DNA of 64,000 bases from Crocinitomicaceae bacterium (GCA_002707155.1 PAME01000019.1:124001-188000); one strand, 5' to 3'; positions 26,654 to 35,127 are shown, counted from the first letter of the stretch. Program-made: numbers and translations. The notes: generated by a model from the letters alone, not told the origin.

Positions 26654-27348
26654 ATATAAAAAACAGTAGGCTGTTTTGATAAATTCAATGGATTGGCTTT
26701 ATAGAATTCCATTTTCTTGCAGGTAATACGCTGTTTACTAGTAGCTAAATTACATGCAATCGTCAACTTTGTTGCTCCATTTAGGGTATTTACCAAATCT
26801 TCCATTAATGCATTATTTCTAAATGGAGTTTCCATGAAAATCTGTGTCTGGTTTCGCTTGGAAGCAGATTCCATTTGTCTGATTTTTTGAATGCGTTCTG
26901 ACTTATCCTTTGGTAAATATCCGTGAAAGACAAATGACTGACCACTTTTTCCAGAAGCCATTAAGCCCAATAAAATAGAAGAGGGTCCAACTAAAGGAAC
27001 TACTTCTATGTTTTTTTCATGGGCCAATTCAACCACAACCGCTCCGGGGTCTGCAACAGCGGGGCAACCGGCTTCAGAGATTAGCCCAATATCCTTTCCT
27101 TCTACAGCTGATTTTAAGTAGGAAGAAGTTGCAAATTCATCAGAGTGTTTATTTAAAGGATGCAGCACTAAATCATTTAAAGGGTGCGGGTAGCTGATCC
27201 TTCTTAGAAAATGACGAGCTGTTTTCTCCTTTTCAACAATAAATTCAGTGAGTTGGTGCGTAACTTCTATTGTTGAGGGCGGAAGAATTTCCATTTCATT
27301 ATCGCCGCCGAGTCCACAGGGGATAAGGAATAATTTGCCCTTAGCCAT
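26650..27348 (-). CDS. SAM-dependent methyltransferase of the tetrapyrrole methylase family (RsmI-like)
   Basis: A protein of about 232 residues from the ATG at 27348 (MAKGKLFLIPCGLGG), chosen because it fits the family N-terminus and overlaps the preceding phosphatase stop by 8 bases. The motifs ISEAGCPAVADPGAVVVELAHEK and VPLVGPSSILLGLMASGKSGQSFVFHGYLPKD are those of RsmI, the 16S rRNA C1402 2-prime-O-methyltransferase. The N-terminal part differs from classical RsmI; this is the shorter second RsmI-type paralogue seen in Bacteroidota, so the substrate is not certain. Its stop overlaps the AlkC/AlkD-like gene end by 4 bases (convergent). Confidence 0.85.
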   Translation of the reverse strand: MAKGKLFLIPCGLGGDNEMEILPPSTIEVTHQLTEFIVEKEKTARHFLRRISYPHPLNDLVLHPLNKHSDEFATSSYLKSAVEGKDIGLISEAGCPAVADPGAVVVELAHEKNIEVVPLVGPSSILLGLMASGKSGQSFVFHGYLPKDKSERIQKIRQMESASKRNQTQIFMETPFRNNALMEDLVNTLNGATKLTIACNLATSKQRITCKKMEFYKANPLNLSKQPTVFYI

Positions 27349-27805
27349 TTTGAACGTTTTTTGCAATTTGAGCGCAGGCTTCGTCAATCATGTGGTAAAC
27401 GTTTTCAAATCCTTGTTCGCCACCAAAATAGGGGTCTGGAACTTCTAAAAACTGATCTGGATTAGAAACATTCAATAGCAGCTCTACTTTGGCTTTGTCA
27501 TCTTCTCCGCGAGCTAAGGACAGTACATTTTTGTAGTTGCTGTTGTCCATTACATAAATCAAATCGAAGTTATCAAAATCTTCAACTCCAAATTGTCTTC
27601 CTCTAAGATTGGTAATATCAATCCCGTGCTTTTGTCCAGATTCGATACTTCTAGGATCGGGAGAATGTCCAAGGTGATAATTTGATGTTCCTGCACTATC
27701 AACTTGCGCATTCAGGCCGTTTTCTTCAATATTCTTACGCATAATTCCCTCTGCAAGCGGAGAACGGCAAATGTTTCCCAAACAAACCATGAGTATTCTA
27801 GTCAT
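27341..27805 (-). CDS. Low molecular weight protein-tyrosine-phosphatase
   Basis: A 154-residue arsenate-reductase-fold phosphatase. The P-loop VCLGNICRSPLAEG is C-x5-R-S with the catalytic cysteine at residue 8, and the general-acid loop is VPDPYFGG (Asp-Pro-Tyr). Family members dephosphorylate tyrosine kinases of capsule export or small substrates. No capsule gene is nearby. It is 3 bases after the enoyl-CoA hydratase stop and overlaps the RsmI-like gene, so these form an operon. Confidence 0.93.
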   Translation of the reverse strand: MTRILMVCLGNICRSPLAEGIMRKNIEENGLNAQVDSAGTSNYHLGHSPDPRSIESGQKHGIDITNLRGRQFGVEDFDNFDLIYVMDNSNYKNVLSLARGEDDKAKVELLLNVSNPDQFLEVPDPYFGGEQGFENVYHMIDEACAQIAKNVQNG

Positions 27806-27808
27806 ATT

Positions 27809-28579
27809 TTATTTCTTCTTAAAGGCGTTAATGGCGTTTCTTGTAAAGTCACTCAACACTAATTTGCCACTCAATGCTGCCCTTTCAGCCAAAAGGGTAT
27901 CCCAGTGTTCGGTACCTTCCCAGAATACCTTTTTGAGCAGTTGCATAGCTTCGGGATTTGATTTTGAAAGCTTTACTGCCAATTCGTCAATTCCTTTGTC
28001 CAAATCTTCTACAGAATCAAAAATCTCGGCGTACAAGCCTTGCTGTTTTGCCCATTCGGCCGAATAGAATTCTGAAGCATTAATCGCCATCATGCTCATT
28101 GCGCTGGTTCCAACTTTACGTTCCACCGCTGGTCCAACTACAAAAGGTCCTATGCCAATCGCCAATTCACTTAATTTTACGGACGAAAACTTGGTAGCGT
28201 AGCAAAAATCAACTGCGCTGGCCATGCCAACTCCGCCGCCAACTGCTTTTCCTTGAACTCGACCTATTATGAATTTAGGGCATTTACGAGCTGCGTTAAT
28301 CACATTGGCAAAGCCCGAGAAAAATACTTTTCCGGTTTCTAAATTGTCAATTGAAATCAATTCGTCAAATGATGCACCAGCACAAAACGCACGTTCGCCT
28401 GCCGATTTAAGAATGATAACTGAAATATCTTCTCTGTTGCCTGCTTCGGTAATAGTGCTTGCCAGTTTGGCTAAAATTTTTCCCGGTAGACTATTGCTTA
28501 AAGGGTGAAAGAATTCGATGGTTCCAATTCCGTTTGTTACTGAAAGTTCTACTGAACCTTGATTTACTGCTTCGTTCAT
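27809..28579 (-). CDS. Enoyl-CoA hydratase/isomerase family protein
   Basis: A 256-residue crotonase-fold protein. The first oxyanion block is ERAFCAGASFDEL and the second GRVQGKAVGGGVGMASAVDFCYAT; the usual catalytic glutamate region reads KLSELAIGIGPFVVGPAV. Members hydrate or isomerise acyl-CoA thioesters. Placed just after paaZ on the same strand, it could act in phenylacetate or aromatic acid breakdown (PaaF/PaaG-like), but only paaZ is present, so fatty-acid oxidation is equally possible. Confidence 0.85.
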   Translation of the reverse strand: MNEAVNQGSVELSVTNGIGTIEFFHPLSNSLPGKILAKLASTITEAGNREDISVIILKSAGERAFCAGASFDELISIDNLETGKVFFSGFANVINAARKCPKFIIGRVQGKAVGGGVGMASAVDFCYATKFSSVKLSELAIGIGPFVVGPAVERKVGTSAMSMMAINASEFYSAEWAKQQGLYAEIFDSVEDLDKGIDELAVKLSKSNPEAMQLLKKVFWEGTEHWDTLLAERAALSGKLVLSDFTRNAINAFKKK

Positions 28580-28604
28580 TTATGAATATATTATACTTTT
28601 TACC

Positions 28605-28719
28605 GTCATTCTGAACTCGTTTCAAAATCTCACCATTATTTAGAAGAGATGCTGAAATAAATTCACCATGACCACAAGGTATTATGGCTTTTACCAATTA
28701 TTCCCGATAGCTATCGGGA
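28605..28719. repeat. Intergenic inverted repeat plus 18-bp palindrome reaching into the 3-prime end of paaZ
   Basis: GTCATTCTGAACTCGTTTCA at 28605-28624 faces AGAGATGCTGAAATAAATTC and CATGAC (about 28645-28673), the same inverted pair as at 43877-43990. Next to it, TCCCGATAGCTATCGGGA at 28702-28719 is identical to the palindrome at 2613-2630. The palindrome provides the last two codons and the stop of paaZ. Confidence 0.6.
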
Positions 28720-30759
28720 CTGATCAATTTTCTTTACCATGGTCAAAATGGTAGCAATAGCAACCGTTTCGCCAGTTTCGTCATAAACGTCCACTAAGAA
28801 CTTTACAATGCCTTTTGCAATGTCGTCTTCGCTGCGTTTTTCTTGATCAATTTTTTCTTTAACGGTGAATTTCACTCCGATTGTTACACCCGCATACACT
28901 GGTTTTACAAAACGGCATTCTTCTAATCCGTAATTCAACAATACTGGACCCTTTGCAGGATCAACAAACAATCCGGCTGCAGCCGAGAGAATAAAGTAAC
29001 CGTGTGCCACGCGTTCCTCAAATATGGTTTCATCTAAGGAAGTTACATCAGTGTGCGCATAAAAATGATCCCAACTTACATTGGCAAAATTCACAATGTC
29101 ACCTTCTGTAATGGTGCGCTTAGCAGTGATAACAGTTTCACCAACTAACAACTCTTCGAAATGCTTTCTAAAAACGTGTTTTCCTGGATCCAAGAACTTA
29201 CCACCAACTTGGTATTGCTGCGTAATATTCGTTAGGGTAGTAGGTGAGCCTTGAATTGCAGTTCGTTGCATATAATGCAACACACCACGTTTTCCGCCCA
29301 TTTCTTCACCACCACCAGCTCTGCCTGGACCACCGTGAGTTAATAATGGCATTGGAGAACCATGGCCTGTACTTTCTGCAGCACAATCGGCATTCAATAC
29401 CAATATTCGGCCGTGCATATTTGCAGCACCAACAACATATTCTCTAGCCGTGTAATCATTTGCCGTAACGATTGATGAAACCAATGAACCTTTTCCCATT
29501 TGAGCAAGACGAATTGCTTCGTCCAAATTCTTATAAGGAAGTATCGTTGAAACAGGGCCAAAAGCCTCCATTTCGTGTACGTCAGTTTTGTTAAATGGGT
29601 CATCGTTTCTAAACAGAATAGGAGCCATAAAAGCACCCTTTTCTTTGTCTGCACCAAGTACGTCAAATTGGTTTAAGTCACCAAATACAATTTCCTGACT
29701 TTTAGATAATTGTAAAACCCGTTCTTTAACTTCCTTTACTTGTGCTTCGCCAGCCAAAGCTCCCATTCGAACACCTTCAACTTGAGGATCGCCAAGGGTA
29801 GTTTTTGCCAATGCTTTGCCCAATGCAATTTGCACATCTTCAACCAAGTTTTCTGGTACTATTATTCTACGAATGGCAGTACATTTTTGTCCTGCTTTAA
29901 CCGTCATTTCCTTGCGAACTTCTTTTACAAAAAGATCAAATTCTACCGTACCAGGTTTTGTGTCTTCTCCAAGTACCGAACAGTTTAAAGAATCTGCTTC
30001 CATATTGAAAGGAATCGCTTTGTCAATCAGTCTTGGGTGCGCTTTCAGCATTTTTCCTGTAGATGCTGAACCTGTAAAAGTGATTACATCTTCAGATTCC
30101 GCATAATCAAGAATTCCGTTAGCGGAACCACAAATCAATTGCAAGGAACCTTCAGGAAGAATCCCAGAAGCAACAATATCTTTTACAACCAATTCGGTAA
30201 GGAAACAGGTGATAGTTGCGGGTTTAACAACAGCAGGAACCCCCGCCATTAAGTTAACTGCAATTTTTTCTAACATACCCCATACTGGGAAGTTAAATGC
30301 ATTAATATGAACAGCTACTCCTTGTTTAGGAACCATAATATGGTGCCCAATAAAAGAACCACCTTTACTAAGCGGTGCAGCTTCGCCGTCGACGTAATAT
30401 GGTAAATCTGGAAATTGTTTCCGAAGACTTGCATTTGCAAATAGGTTTCCGATTCCGCCTTCAATATCTATCCACGAATCGACCTTTGTCGCTCCAGTAG
30501 CCCAACTTAATTGGTAATAGTCTTTCTTTTTAGACATTAAATGTAGCGCCAATGCTTTTAGCATTAAACCTCTTTCTTGAAAGGTCATTTTTCGTAAAGC
30601 TTGACCACCTTTGGTTCTACCGTAATCGAGAATATCTCCAAAATTTAGCCCAGCACTCGTTGCAAGCGCAATTTGTTCGCCGTTGATTGCATTATATAGA
30701 GGTTTTCCTGCGTCGTTGCCTTCTTTCCAACTGCCTAAAACATAGTTTCCTAACTTCAT
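28711..30759 (-). CDS. paaZ: Bifunctional PaaZ: oxepin-CoA hydrolase / 3-oxo-5,6-dehydrosuberyl-CoA semialdehyde dehydrogenase
   Basis: A 682-residue fusion of an aldehyde dehydrogenase (about 1-530) and a MaoC-like hydratase (about 540-680), matching PaaZ of the aerobic-hybrid phenylacetate pathway. ALDH motifs: FTGSASTGK, MEADSLNCSVLG and the catalytic cysteine in KAGQKCTAIRR. Hydratase motif: GDIVNFANVSWDHFYAHTD. It opens the ring-oxidised CoA intermediate and oxidises the aldehyde. The C-terminus KIDQSR-stop is encoded by a repeat palindrome. The rest of the paa pathway (paaABCDE, paaJ, paaK) is not in the window. Confidence 0.93.
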   Translation of the reverse strand: MKLGNYVLGSWKEGNDAGKPLYNAINGEQIALATSAGLNFGDILDYGRTKGGQALRKMTFQERGLMLKALALHLMSKKKDYYQLSWATGATKVDSWIDIEGGIGNLFANASLRKQFPDLPYYVDGEAAPLSKGGSFIGHHIMVPKQGVAVHINAFNFPVWGMLEKIAVNLMAGVPAVVKPATITCFLTELVVKDIVASGILPEGSLQLICGSANGILDYAESEDVITFTGSASTGKMLKAHPRLIDKAIPFNMEADSLNCSVLGEDTKPGTVEFDLFVKEVRKEMTVKAGQKCTAIRRIIVPENLVEDVQIALGKALAKTTLGDPQVEGVRMGALAGEAQVKEVKERVLQLSKSQEIVFGDLNQFDVLGADKEKGAFMAPILFRNDDPFNKTDVHEMEAFGPVSTILPYKNLDEAIRLAQMGKGSLVSSIVTANDYTAREYVVGAANMHGRILVLNADCAAESTGHGSPMPLLTHGGPGRAGGGEEMGGKRGVLHYMQRTAIQGSPTTLTNITQQYQVGGKFLDPGKHVFRKHFEELLVGETVITAKRTITEGDIVNFANVSWDHFYAHTDVTSLDETIFEERVAHGYFILSAAAGLFVDPAKGPVLLNYGLEECRFVKPVYAGVTIGVKFTVKEKIDQEKRSEDDIAKGIVKFLVDVYDETGETVAIATILTMVKKIDQSR

Positions 30760-31110
30760 ATATTCGATTTATTTCTGTTTTGAATAATGGACGTCTAAAA
30801 TAGTTAGAAGTTTTTAGTTGGCAGATACTAGTTTGGAGTTGTTGGTTAATAGAGGTTATTGATATGTATTCAGAAACCTATTATCAAATATGCCTGTAGT
30901 AGGTCTTTATTATGAAATACAACTGCTTAAAGAAAGTAGAAATGCTTGATTGACCTTCCCGAACTTTTGTCTGACGGAAAGAAAAGATCCACTTTGTTTG
31001 TGCAGTTCGACTGCTCTTAAAAGGAAGGAACTATTTAACAGAAAGCTTACTGGCTAATCGATTCCAATCAACTTAAATCAGTATATTTCGTCTCTCATTA
31101 TTAAGGGTAT
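30760..31110. other. 351-base gene-free region between paaZ and the Crp/Fnr gene
   Basis: Divergent promoter region. No convincing small ORF and no clear FNR-type TTGAT-N4-ATCAA palindrome is visible. A fragment rich in purines (30980-31035) has no recognisable structure. Confidence 0.4.
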
Positions 31111-31755
31111 ATGGCTTCAGCAGAAAGTAAACTTTGGCACTTGGAACAGATCAATATCTTTAGGGATTTGACTCCTGAAGATTTGCAGCGTATTGATGAT
31201 CATACAAGTATGCGTACTATGGATAAAGGGAAGTACATCTACTTCCCAGACGACCCTTCGAAAGTGGTTTTTTTATTGAAAAAAGGTAAGGTTAAGATTG
31301 GAACTTATAGCAATGATGGAAAAGAAATCATAAAAGCGATTTTAGAACCGGGTGAAATTTTTGGAGAGTTGTCGATCATGGGGCAAGAAAAACGAAAAGA
31401 CTTCGCTCAGGCATTAACTTCAGACGTTCGCTTCTGTGCGATAGGAGTAGAGGAAATGAAGGAAATTTTAGCTGGAAGTCCAAAATTGAATTTTGAAGTT
31501 ATAAAAACCATTGGCGACCGTTTAGAAAAAATTGAGCGAAGACTGGAATCGTTGGTCTTTACAGATGCTCGACAACGTATATTAGAATTTATTCTTAATA
31601 ACGCACGTGATAAAGGAACAACAGTAGGCTATGGCTTAAAGTTTAAACACGATTTGACGCACCAAGATATTGCAAATTTAACCGCAACTTCTAGGCAAAC
31701 CGTAACCATTGTTTTGAATGAACTGCGCGAAATGGAATTAATCAACTTTGACTGA
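31111..31755 (+). CDS. Crp/Fnr family regulator, C-terminus truncated by an in-frame TGA
   Basis: A 214-residue cyclic-nucleotide-binding-fold regulator: effector domain at about 15-125 (EPGEIFGELSIMG), dimer helix at about 125-150 and a winged helix domain with LTHQDIANLTATSRQTVTIV as the recognition region. No cysteine cluster for FNR-type iron-sulfur binding is seen. The frame stops at TGA 31753-31755 after ELINFD. It continues in the same frame as KSVLVHDTKELEAEVNKLNP to a second TGA at 31816-31818, exactly overlapping the ATG of the next gene. The missing 20-21 residues form the second wing strand and the tail, so CGA to TGA is the likely change. DNA binding may be impaired. Confidence 0.88.
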   Translation: MASAESKLWHLEQINIFRDLTPEDLQRIDDHTSMRTMDKGKYIYFPDDPSKVVFLLKKGKVKIGTYSNDGKEIIKAILEPGEIFGELSIMGQEKRKDFAQALTSDVRFCAIGVEEMKEILAGSPKLNFEVIKTIGDRLEKIERRLESLVFTDARQRILEFILNNARDKGTTVGYGLKFKHDLTHQDIANLTATSRQTVTIVLNELREMELINFD

Positions 31756-31817
31756 AAAAGTGTGCTGGTGCACGATACCAAAGAATTGGAAGCCGAAGTA
31801 AATAAACTGAATCCGTG

Positions 31818-32075
31818 ATGAAGTATCAATTATTTGTTGGAGAAAATTGCCACGATTGCCAGAAAGTTCAAAAAACGATTGTAGAGTTGGGATTAAAACT
31901 TGACATAAAAAACTTGGATAAAGGCGATAAAGCACCCATGGATTTATTTATTCTACCGGCTTTGCTCTCGCAAAATGGGGAATTAAAAGCTTATGGTATT
32001 GATATTATCGATTATCTAAAGACCTATGAAAATAGCCTGCCGCCGAAGTCCTGGTGGCAAAAGCTTTTTGGGTAA
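31818..32075 (+). CDS. Glutaredoxin/thioredoxin-fold small protein
   Basis: An 85-residue protein from the ATG at 31818 (MKYQLFVGENCHDCQKVQK). It has a CxxC (CHDC, C10 and C13), a YQLFVG beta strand, an FILPALL cis-proline-like segment and a C-terminal tryptophan pair. This suggests a small glutaredoxin-like redox protein. Its ATG overlaps the ancestral stop of the Crp/Fnr gene (TGATG), so the two were translationally coupled; a redox or metal-responsive link is plausible. Confidence 0.75.
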   Translation: MKYQLFVGENCHDCQKVQKTIVELGLKLDIKNLDKGDKAPMDLFILPALLSQNGELKAYGIDIIDYLKTYENSLPPKSWWQKLFG

Positions 32076-32198
32076 AAGTTTTCGTAAACTCTAATTGTAT
32101 TATCTAGCCCGTTCCACAGAAAGCGTTTTTCTTGAAATTTATAATCGGAACTTTCTAGGGCTATTAGATTTCTGTTCGCTACTGAATGAAATTTTTAA
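32076..32198 (-). other. Possible gene remnant on the minus strand
   Basis: The minus frame between about 32198 and 32076 reads SVANRNLIALESSDYKFQEK and RFLWNGLDNTIRVYENFYPK, which has protein-like composition and resembles a glycosyltransferase C-terminus only loosely. It is bounded upstream by a TAA and runs into the glutaredoxin-like gene. No start codon or partner is seen. Confidence 0.2.
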
Positions 32199-32282
32199 AA
32201 CTGCTGGGAGTAAATTCATTAATGTGATTGACCAAATTTGAATAACTCCAGAATGAGTAGTCTAATATTAACTATCAATATC

Positions 32283-32290
32283 TAATTTTG
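32283..32290 (+). promoter_or_regulatory. Putative -7 promoter box before the DUF6913 gene
   Basis: TAATTTTG matches TAnnTTTG exactly, 5 bases before the GTG at 32295. No TTTG is present at the usual -33 spacing. If real, the transcript would be almost leaderless or translation would start further in. Confidence 0.3.
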
Positions 32291-32294
32291 TACT

Positions 32295-32831
32295 GTGTTA
32301 CAAAAGTTAAGAATAGCTTACGGAAAGCGTATTTTGGTCAAGGCCATTTCGAGAGTAAAGAAAACCAGTGTATTGCCCATTTCTGCTGTTCGTAAATGTG
32401 TAATTATTTTGGATGAGGACACAATTAATAGCAGTATGGTCCATAATATTGAGCAAATTCTTGAAGAAGCTAATCCGGCGATGAACATCCACTTTGTTTC
32501 ATATTCCAAAAAGCCAAACGAAAAAACCACTTTACCCATTGAGAAACTAATGGTGCTTTACCGTAACGATTTGAATTGGTATTATAGGCCCAAGCAACTT
32601 TCATTTGGAGTTTGTGATTTGATTATTGACTTGACTGAAAAGCCAATATTGCCGCTACAGTTTCTTTCCGTATTTTCAAATGCACAGTTAAAGGTAGGGA
32701 GCCAAAAAGAGTGGAAGCAAGCGTATTTGACCTTAATGATTCAGACAAAAGAAACAGAGGGAATTGATTTTACCACCGAGCAATTGGTGAAGTATATAAA
32801 CATGATAAACAATGGAAAAAATGCAGCATAA
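32295..32831 (+). CDS. DUF6913 family protein encoded upstream of dapA
   Basis: A 178-residue protein of the Bacteroidota family usually found just before dapA. It is alpha/beta in composition: a basic N-terminal helix (KRILVKAISRVKK), ILDEDTINSSMVHNIEQIL, a central acidic strand GVCDLIIDLTEKPILPLQFL and a tail predicted helical. No catalytic motif is recognised. The start is a GTG with no upstream ATG in frame. It overlaps the dapA start by 20 bases (or 11 with the second ATG), so co-translation is expected. Confidence 0.8.
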   Translation: MLQKLRIAYGKRILVKAISRVKKTSVLPISAVRKCVIILDEDTINSSMVHNIEQILEEANPAMNIHFVSYSKKPNEKTTLPIEKLMVLYRNDLNWYYRPKQLSFGVCDLIIDLTEKPILPLQFLSVFSNAQLKVGSQKEWKQAYLTLMIQTKETEGIDFTTEQLVKYINMINNGKNAA

Positions 32832-33702
32832 ATTCGCAGGATTAGGAGTAGCAATGGTTACCCCATTCTTAGAGAATGGACAAGTCGATTTTGACGGGCT
32901 AACCGCATTGACGAATCATTTAATCGATGGAGGAGTAGATTTTTTAGTTGTACAAGGCACTACAGGTGAGCCTGCAACTATGGACCTTTCGGAGCAAATA
33001 GCGGTCTTAGAGCACGTTAAGAGAGTTAACGCTGGTAGGTTGCCATTGGTTTTTGGACAAGGCGGCAACAACACCCAAGCGATTGTAGACGGATTTTCAA
33101 ACTTCGATTTTAAAGGAGTAGATGCAATACTATCTGCAAGTCCATATTACAACAAACCCACCCAAGAGGGCATTTATCAGCATTATAAAGTGATTAGTGA
33201 AATTTGCCCTGTAGACATCATTTTATACAATGTTCCTGGCCGTACAGCCAGTAACATGAGTGCAGCAACAACCTTGCGATTAGCACATGATTTTGAAAAC
33301 ATTATAGCAGTAAAAGAAGCAAGTGGTAACCTAGGACAAGTAGGTCAAATTATAAAAGGAAAACCTGAAGGATTTGCAGTGATATCGGGCGATGATCCAT
33401 TAGTAACACCGCATATTTCCATTGGCGGAGATGGTGTTATTTCTGTAATTGGAAACGCTATTCCTAAAGACTTCGGTAAGTTGACACACGACGCGATCAA
33501 TGGCGATTACAAAAGTGCTTCGGCGATGCATTTAAGATTGTTGGATTTGATTGGTTTGTTATTCGTTGAAGGAAATCCTGCAGGTGTAAAAGCGGCCTTG
33601 CAAACCAAAGGCATTTGTGACGATTATGTACGATTGCCATTAGTGCCTGTTTCTGACGCTACAAAAGCTGCAATAAAGCAGGAAATTGATGGATTAGCTT
33701 AA
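32812..33702 (+). CDS. dapA: 4-hydroxy-tetrahydrodipicolinate synthase
   Basis: A 296-residue Schiff-base aldolase that condenses pyruvate and aspartate semialdehyde in the lysine/diaminopimelate pathway. The catalytic lysine is K168 (AVKEASGN) and the tyrosine Y139 (ILYNVPGRT); the GTTGE motif at 49-53 binds the pyruvate carboxylate. The ATG at 32821 is an alternative start. Follows DUF6913 as usual in Bacteroidota; the next gene is 15 bases downstream. Confidence 0.97.
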   Translation: MEKMQHKFAGLGVAMVTPFLENGQVDFDGLTALTNHLIDGGVDFLVVQGTTGEPATMDLSEQIAVLEHVKRVNAGRLPLVFGQGGNNTQAIVDGFSNFDFKGVDAILSASPYYNKPTQEGIYQHYKVISEICPVDIILYNVPGRTASNMSAATTLRLAHDFENIIAVKEASGNLGQVGQIIKGKPEGFAVISGDDPLVTPHISIGGDGVISVIGNAIPKDFGKLTHDAINGDYKSASAMHLRLLDLIGLLFVEGNPAGVKAALQTKGICDDYVRLPLVPVSDATKAAIKQEIDGLA

Positions 33703-33717
33703 TTCTAGAGCAATAGT

Positions 33718-34569
33718 TTGATCGACAAAAAGGGCATAATTGATTATTACGACGTTGCCCAAGTTTCTTACGAAGATGTTTGGCATTTAGACGATTGCCA
33801 AGCTTTGCATTATGGTTTTTGGGAAAAGGGTGTTAAAACTCTAAAGCAGGCTTTACAAAAAGAGAATGAAGTTCTTGCTCAACTGGCAAATATTCAATCT
33901 ACGGATAAGGTATTGGATGCGGGCTGTGGTGTAGGTGGTTCTTCAATTTATCTTGCGAAAACCATCGGTTGCTTAGTCACGGGAATAACCCTCAGCGAAC
34001 AGCAGGTTGTTACTGCCAGAGCATTTGCCAATAAAAATGGAATAGAGGGGAAGTGTAATTTCCAAGCTGTGGATTTTCACGAAACTCCTTTTGAAAACGA
34101 AAGCTTTGATGTCGTTTGGTTTACGGAGAGCTTTTGCCATTCTACTGAACCGAAACGATTGCTCACTGAAATGTACCGATTGCTCAAGCCTGGGGGGAGA
34201 ATAATTATTGCAGATGGTTTTATGGCCAATGAAAACAACTCACCTCAGGATTCAAGCTTGCTATCAAATTGGTTGAACAATTGGGCTGTGAATAGTATTG
34301 GGTTTATGCCAACTATTAAGAATTACATGAACGAAATTGGCTTTCAATACATTGAAATTCAAGACTATTCGTCTAAAATCGCTAAATCGACTAAGTTGCT
34401 GTATCGCTATGCCTTAGCTGCAATTTTCATTCGAAAATTCTGGGCCTTGCTGGGTCGGAAATATGGAAATGAAATCACTATCAAGAATACTTACGGAGCT
34501 AAGTATCAATATCAAGCTTTTAAGAAAGGGCTTTGGAAGTATGAGGTGGTGCTAGCAAAGAAAGAATAG
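33718..34569 (+). CDS. Class I SAM-dependent methyltransferase (UbiE/tocopherol-type)
   Basis: A 283-residue Rossmann methyltransferase starting at a TTG just after dapA. Motif I is VLDAGCGVGGSSIYLA; also visible are AVDFHETPFENESFDVVWF, TEMYRLLKPGGRIIIADGF and a long C-terminal helix-rich region (KFWALLGRKYGNEI). This arrangement resembles gamma-tocopherol/sarcosine-type methyltransferases acting on small molecules. Substrate unknown. Upstream codon use does not suggest transfer. Confidence 0.82.
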   Translation: MIDKKGIIDYYDVAQVSYEDVWHLDDCQALHYGFWEKGVKTLKQALQKENEVLAQLANIQSTDKVLDAGCGVGGSSIYLAKTIGCLVTGITLSEQQVVTARAFANKNGIEGKCNFQAVDFHETPFENESFDVVWFTESFCHSTEPKRLLTEMYRLLKPGGRIIIADGFMANENNSPQDSSLLSNWLNNWAVNSIGFMPTIKNYMNEIGFQYIEIQDYSSKIAKSTKLLYRYALAAIFIRKFWALLGRKYGNEITIKNTYGAKYQYQAFKKGLWKYEVVLAKKE

Positions 34570-34575
34570 CTTGCA

Positions 34576-34656
34576 TTAATCTTTTATTAGGTTAAATGCT
34601 CCAGAAGTCAAAAAAAGCGCATCGTCTTTAAAACACTGAGCATTAAGTACCTCGAC
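34576..34656 (-). pseudogene. Possible C-terminal remnant of an RND membrane fusion protein (CzcB/CusB-like)
   Basis: The minus frame ending at TAA (34576-34578) reads VEVLNAQCFKDDALFLTSGA then FNLIKD, similar in pattern to adaptor C-termini (V-x-V-L-x-G-L-x-x-G/D-D-x-V-V-x-x-G-A-F). It directly follows the CzcA stump. A short match, so uncertain. Confidence 0.3.
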
Positions 34657-34822
34657 TTTTCCTAGACGTAGTAATTATTTGAACCTGGTTGTTTGCTATG
34701 TCGGGTACTGCACCAATTGGGATATTGGAAAGAGCATAAATACCGTAACCAATGATAACGGCAGAAAACAACAATACAATCAACTTATGATGAATGCTAT
34801 ACTGAATGATTTTATCTAACAT
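34643..34822 (-). pseudogene. N-terminal stump of a CzcA/CusA-type heavy-metal RND efflux pump
   Basis: The minus-strand frame from ATG 34822 encodes 59 residues: MLDKIIQYSIHHKLIVLLFS (first half of TM1), then YALSNIPIGAVPDIANNQVQ, IITT and a 7-residue foreign tail before TAA. The segment from the start through AVPDIxNNQVQIITTS is diagnostic of CzcA/CusA pumps, which are normally over 1000 residues. The rest of the gene and most of the efflux operon have been deleted, leaving a junction near 34656-34665. Two-component genes lie directly upstream on the same strand. Confidence 0.75.
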
Positions 34823-35127
34823 CTTGCCTTTGTTTTATGCCACAAAGGTTAGAAAGGATATTTAGGATTGGCTTTGCACTTCCTTAAGATTTGCTTAAGA
34901 AATTGTCGAGGATACCAGCTGCAATTGTACTTGGGATAAGGACCTATTAGGTTCTTTAGAGATTTAAAATAAACCCTATTCTAGCGTTCCATTCGTTAAT
35001 CAATACTCAATGCCTTTATTTTAATTATCAGCGAGCTTTTATCGTGGTTTTTCGTGAGAGTCTCATTCGAATAATCTTTAGTTTATAATCCTTAACGAAA
35101 TTATTTTCGTTTTCGTAAGATAACTGA
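34823..35127. other. 305-base non-coding region upstream of the CzcA stump
   Basis: Between the sensor kinase stop and the stump start. It holds the direct repeat described at 34883-34902 and otherwise no convincing gene. A TAACCTTTG stretch on the minus strand near the stump could be a weak -7 box. Confidence 0.4.
34883..34902 (-). promoter_or_regulatory. Putative response-regulator operator (11-bp-spaced direct repeat)
   Basis: CTTAAGATTTG is followed directly by CTTAAGAAA, two CTTAAG half sites exactly 11 bp apart, the usual spacing for OmpR/PhoB-type dimers on DNA. It lies about 60-80 bp upstream of the CzcA stump start. A matching element lies upstream of the response regulator at 37213-37232 (16 of 20 bases identical). 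Confidence 0.5.

Noticed and set aside
26650-30759. A phenylacetate degradation operon
   Set aside because: Only paaZ is specific; the other genes (phosphatase, RsmI-like, hydratase) do not complete the pathway.
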